From Abditibacterium sp. (GTDB taxonomy: Bacteria; Armatimonadota; Abditibacteriia; Abditibacteriales; Abditibacteriaceae): DNA of 64,000 bases. The notes below the pieces were generated by a model, which saw only the letters and a list, made by a program, of their open reading frames with translations, did no database searches and was not told the DNA's origin. The DNA lies in assembly GCA_030448265.1 (NCBI GenBank), contig JAUJNG010000011.1:1-64000 (forward strand), written 5' to 3'. Below, piece by piece: positions 61,123-64,000 of this stretch. A program made the translations under genes and the position numbers. Each line of letters begins with the position of its first letter. Position 1 is the first letter of the stretch.

Positions 61123-62216
61123 TTAATCGGTGTCTGTCGCGCTCAAGACGGCGAGCGAGTTTCTCTCTTCGCGCAGACAGGCCACGCCCAAATCCCACGC
61201 CACTTGATAAAACCATTCGTTGGATGCGCTGAACTCGAACCAGGTGCAACCTCGCGCGACTTCAGCAATCTCGATTGGATTTTGTGCTGCGCTGCCGCAT
61301 AATGCCGCGACCGATTGCCAGGCTCGAAGGCGTCCCCGCGCGCCGTATTCGCCGTTGTTATAAGCGCCGCCGTTGCACGCAACAGCAAAAAGTGTCTCTC
61401 CAATGCCACCGAAAAATCGACGCGCGTTAATGACATCTCGTCCGCGCCACGCAGCGATTCCAGGCCGAGATTTTTCAGCGTTTGAGTCCAAATTCTTCCG
61501 CCTTCAACGGCGCAAACGCGAAACAGCGCTTCGATTTTGCCGTTCGATTCCTCGCACCAGTTGGCGACGGCACTCCCGATGCGCGCCGCGTCGCACTCAA
61601 TTTCTCTGGTTTCCAGCCTTTGCCCCTCTTGCGAAATCGTCACTTTTCGCCGGCCTGGCCGTGGCTTCCAGCTCCAACTCGATCCGCCTCGGTTATTATA
61701 ACGGCGACGCCACGCCGCAAAACCAGCCTCGCAGGGCAACTGAAACAGGGGCAAAACGCTGAGTTCGTGCCCGCTTGCAACTAAATCCTCAAGAAGAAGG
61801 CGCGCCGAAGTTTGGGTTAGATCGGGGCCGCGCAGCACGATTTCCTGGGCCAGAAACGCCAGGAACTCGCGATTTTGCAAGCGCGACGAGGGTGAATCGA
61901 ATAATCTCAGCAATTCGCGCCAGTCCTGATTCTGCGTCAGAATTTCGGCGAGATAAGGCACTTTTGGCGGCGCAAAACGCCTGATTTCCATGAGAGCCGT
62001 AATATTTTCCCACCCCCGTTCGAGCGCCAACATCACCACGATTTTGTCACTCATCGAGTGCTTTTGCCATTCGTCTTGTCCCGCCCCCGCGCAGAGTTGC
62101 GCCACCTCGATGAGATTTTGACGCTCCCCCTTGTGGAGCCACGATTCGAGCACTTTCCACTGCGCGCTGACATCTTTCAATTTGTGCAGCGACGAAACGA
62201 AATCTTGAGGCGTCAC
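61123..62216 (-). CDS. DUF6183-like protein, frameshifted
   Basis: About 360 residues over two frames. The first, from GTG 62216, covers TPQDFVSSLHKLKDVSAQWK, helical repeats (ERGWENITALMEIRRFAPPK) and GLESLRGADEMSLTRVDF. The second covers GGIGETLFAVACNGGAYNNG, GRLRAWQSVAALCGSAAQNP and WFEFSASNEWFYQVAWDLGV ending LAVLSATDTD, which is the DUF6183 C-terminus. The change is within about 61380-61440. One base added or removed would restore it. Function unknown. GTG overlaps the HAD stop by GTGA. Confidence 0.7.
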
Positions 62217-63193
62217 TTCACAACCGCCTTGAGATATTCCAGCAGCGTGTTGACATCGGGCGTCACGATGTCGGCGCCCGCTTCGAGAAACTGGCGTTTG
62301 TGCAACTCACCCGATGGCCCCGACAGCGCAATCGCGCCCGCGATGCGCGCTTTGCCCGCGCCTTTGAGTTCGCGGTAGTTGAAGACGGTTTGCAGATCGT
62401 CCATGATGTCGCCGATGTAAAGCGCGTTTTTGAAATCGAGCGCCTCGCGCGCCGCCAGAAGCGTGCGACCGTCGGGTTTTTTGGGGCCGATGGCGGGCGT
62501 AATCCAAGCGCTTGCGGGAATTTTCTGGAGCAGTTTGGCCTGCGATAACGCCAGGCGTGTTTCGGCGCTGGAGCGGCCCGTCACCACGCCATATTTCAAC
62601 CTCGCGGGCAAAAGTTCGGGGTTGATGAGAACCGTTTCGCTCTTGTAATAGCCCTCGCCATGCACATATTCCGGCTCGAAGCCGTAGAGATCGCGGCAGG
62701 CGTCGTCTCCGGCGTAGAACTCCTGAAAAAGCTGCGTCACCAGTTTGGGGTTGACGGCGCGCGCGAAATCGCGGCGCTGATGGGGCGTGAGCAGTTCCAG
62801 AATCACGCCCTCGGCGCGCGCCAGACCGCCGCCGGCGCGCTTGATGGCATCGGTGTATTCGCGCCACGTGGGGGCGACTTCGTGGATGGACTGGGTATCG
62901 CGCGCGGGGGTTTTGGTGAGTTTGGCGGCGATGAGCATCACAGCGGCGTTGGTTAAATCCCAGTCGTCGTTGAAGCCGCCGGCAAATTTAAAAAACTCGG
63001 TTTCTTCGGGCGTGAGAAGCGGGTAATTCGACTTCAGTTCGAGATGGTGGACGGCGTAGTGCTGGAGCGTGTCACAAATCGCGGCGCGAAAACTCTGGGA
63101 TACATCGAGCAAAACGCCGTCGATATCGAACAAAACCGCGTCTATGGTGGGCAGGATTTTGAAAAGTTCCTGTTTGATGAAAAGTTCGGACAT
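62213..63193 (-). CDS. HAD-superfamily hydrolase
   Basis: Protein of 326 residues. Motif I is AVLFDIDGVLLDVSQSFRAA; motif II YGVVTGRSSAETRLALSQAK; motif III Lys in GPKKPDGRTLLAA; motif IV ALYIGDIMDDLQTVFNYREL. A long cap domain lies between I and II (residues about 60-190), with EFFKFAGGFNDDWDLTNAAV. It probably dephosphorylates a small metabolite. The neighbouring his genes lack a visible histidinol-phosphatase, so it could fill that role, but no sequence feature decides. First gene of the set HAD, DUF6183, MOSC. Confidence 0.87.
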   Translation of the reverse strand: MSELFIKQELFKILPTIDAVLFDIDGVLLDVSQSFRAAICDTLQHYAVHHLELKSNYPLLTPEETEFFKFAGGFNDDWDLTNAAVMLIAAKLTKTPARDTQSIHEVAPTWREYTDAIKRAGGGLARAEGVILELLTPHQRRDFARAVNPKLVTQLFQEFYAGDDACRDLYGFEPEYVHGEGYYKSETVLINPELLPARLKYGVVTGRSSAETRLALSQAKLLQKIPASAWITPAIGPKKPDGRTLLAAREALDFKNALYIGDIMDDLQTVFNYRELKGAGKARIAGAIALSGPSGELHKRQFLEAGADIVTPDVNTLLEYLKAVVK

Positions 63194-63233
63194 AAAATGG
63201 GGCCGCGCCCAGTATAGCGCGGCCCTTTTGCTC

Positions 63234-63324
63234 GAAAATTAACCACCCTACGCGGAGACACAGAGATTTTTTGAGGTTAAATCCCTCTTTTTCTCTGTGT
63301 CTCCGCGTAGGGTGGTTAATTTTC
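63234..63324. repeat. 32-bp-arm inverted repeat
   Basis: Bases 63234-63265 and 63293-63324 are exact inverted copies; the arm is GAAAATTAACCACCCTACGC and onward to GACACAGAG. The right arm contains the stop codon and last two residues of the small exported protein gene (63316). It separates that gene from the HAD gene. Confidence 0.95.
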
Positions 63325-63744
63325 CTTTTTGGTTTTGGAGCGGCGCATCCAGAACATGAAGGCGAGCGGCATACCGACGAAAATCGCCGCGATGGGAAGG
63401 GCGAAAGGCCAGATGCCGCTCGCGTTGGCCTGCGTGTCCTGCGCGTTGGAGGCGCCCGACGTGGGGCCGGACATCGCGCCGCCCGCGTTATCGACGGCAT
63501 TGGCGCTGGCATCGATGCCCGCACCGGCGGCGGGACTTTTGGAGTTGATGGCGTGTTCGTCGGGATTGGCGGCGTCCAAACGCGGCTGGGGCGTGCCCAT
63601 GCCTGGCGAAGGGCCAATTGAAGTGCCTGGCGCGTTGACGCCGTGCGTGCGCTGCTCGCCGTTTGCCATTTGAGAATGGGCAAGGCCGCTCCACAACAAG
63701 GCGGCGGCGAGAGTGAAAATGCGGGTTGCAGAAATCAGTTTCAT
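63316..63744 (-). CDS. small exported protein with C-terminal anchor
   Basis: Protein of 142 residues from ATG 63744. N-terminal signal peptide ([20 protein letters not shown], cleavage near AHS), a central Gly/Asn/Ala-rich disordered part ([20 protein letters not shown]), and one C-terminal helix ([20 protein letters not shown]) followed by basic RRSKTKK. It resembles surface proteins held in the membrane. No family recognised. It is divergent from purE with 60 bases between. Confidence 0.6.
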   Translation of the reverse strand: MKLISATRIFTLAAALLWSGLAHSQMANGEQRTHGVNAPGTSIGPSPGMGTPQPRLDAANPDEHAINSKSPAAGAGIDASANAVDNAGGAMSGPTSGASNAQDTQANASGIWPFALPIAAIFVGMPLAFMFWMRRSKTKKEN

Positions 63745-63803
63745 GGCTGCGAGTTCTCGCCACTTGCGTGCCGCGCGGTGCGCCATCGAGTAAAAAAGGG
63801 TGC

Positions 63804-64000
63804 ATGAATTCTCCGCAGAGAAATGAGAAACCGCTCGTTGGCGTCATCATGGGCAGCCAGAGCGACTGGGACACCATGAAGCATTGCTGCGAAACCCTCG
63901 AATCGCTCGAAATCCCCTTTGAAACCCGCGTTGTGAGCGCGCATCGCACGCCGGATTTGCTCTTTGAATACGCCAAGGGTGCGAAAAATCGCGGCCTGGA
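63804..64000 (+). CDS. purE: N5-carboxyaminoimidazole ribonucleotide mutase (partial)
   Basis: The first 65 residues of PurE; the gene continues past the right edge. [20 protein letters not shown] contains the SxSD substrate loop; [19 protein letters not shown] contains the catalytic SAHRTP. PurE converts N5-CAIR to CAIR in purine synthesis. ATG 63804 is preceded by AAAAAGGGTGC, a plausible ribosome site. It is divergent from the small exported-protein gene. Confidence 0.95.
   Translation, partial: MNSPQRNEKPLVGVIMGSQSDWDTMKHCCETLESLEIPFETRVVSAHRTPDLLFEYAKGAKNRGL

Noticed and set aside
62213..63193. HAD hydrolase as histidinol-phosphatase
   Set aside because: The neighbourhood fits, but no sequence feature separates it from other HAD phosphatases, so it is left as a general hydrolase.

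Overview
The window is a GC-rich, gene-dense stretch of a bacterial chromosome. It has no rRNA, tRNA, CRISPR array or recognisable prophage. The gene set suggests a didermic, heterotrophic, polysaccharide-degrading bacterium: two TolC-type tripartite export systems, two GH10 xylanase genes, a DUF1559 prepilin with an H-X9-DG end, carboxypeptidase-regulatory-domain surface proteins, and an Agl23/DUF2298 membrane pair. An Armatimonadota/Abditibacteriota-like lineage fits best. This is inferred from the mix of families; there is no 16S gene to test it.

Layout. 0.3-9.8 kb (minus strand) is a MacAB-TolC-type operon: outer-membrane factor, very long adaptor, small Gly-rich secreted protein, ABC ATPase, a secreted beta-helix protein, ABC permease and an OmpR-type response regulator. 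10-17 kb carries a secreted xylanase, a 5'-truncated second xylanase abutting an aldo/keto reductase, a carboxypeptidase-regulatory-domain protein and ychF. 17.5-25 kb (plus) has a winged-helix/DUF5985-like cassette, then lon, nadD and rsfS (all frameshifted in this assembly), a TPR membrane protein and an HNH nuclease. 25-29 kb has the Agl23/DUF2298 pair. 29-36 kb has a CGNR regulator divergent from a three-gene NTF2/VOC/FMN operon, then ispH, a prepilin, a DUF58 protein and a DUF442 protein. 36-44 kb is a marR-tolC-RND-adaptor operon. 44-47.7 kb has an orphan ABC ATPase, an inverted-repeat-flanked S23 four-helix-bundle gene and an M3-type peptidase. 47.8-63 kb holds histidine biosynthesis in two blocks (hisF-hisI; hisB, hisH, hisA), each with a PemK/MazF-type toxin module, plus a DUF4132 pair, VOC, MOSC, DUF6183-like and HAD genes. 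The window ends inside purE.

The most striking property is the density of long-arm inverted repeats: more than 20 in 64 kb, with perfect or near-perfect arms of about 20 to 66 bp. Nearly all sit at gene boundaries and often supply stop codons or last residues. Three lie in frame inside genes (lon, DUF58, DUF2298). One element is inserted into another and flanked by a 10-bp direct repeat. A two-copy 150-bp MITE-like element is also present. The S23 gene lies between two inverted copies of one such repeat, an arrangement like the intervening sequences of bacterial 23S rRNA genes but outside rRNA. This is the best candidate for an undescribed mobile or repeat-spreading system.

Caveat: at least seven single-base frameshifts occur, several in G4 runs and in normally essential genes (nadD, lon, rsfS, hisB). 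Assembly error is the most likely cause, so the broken-gene labels below should be read with that in mind.
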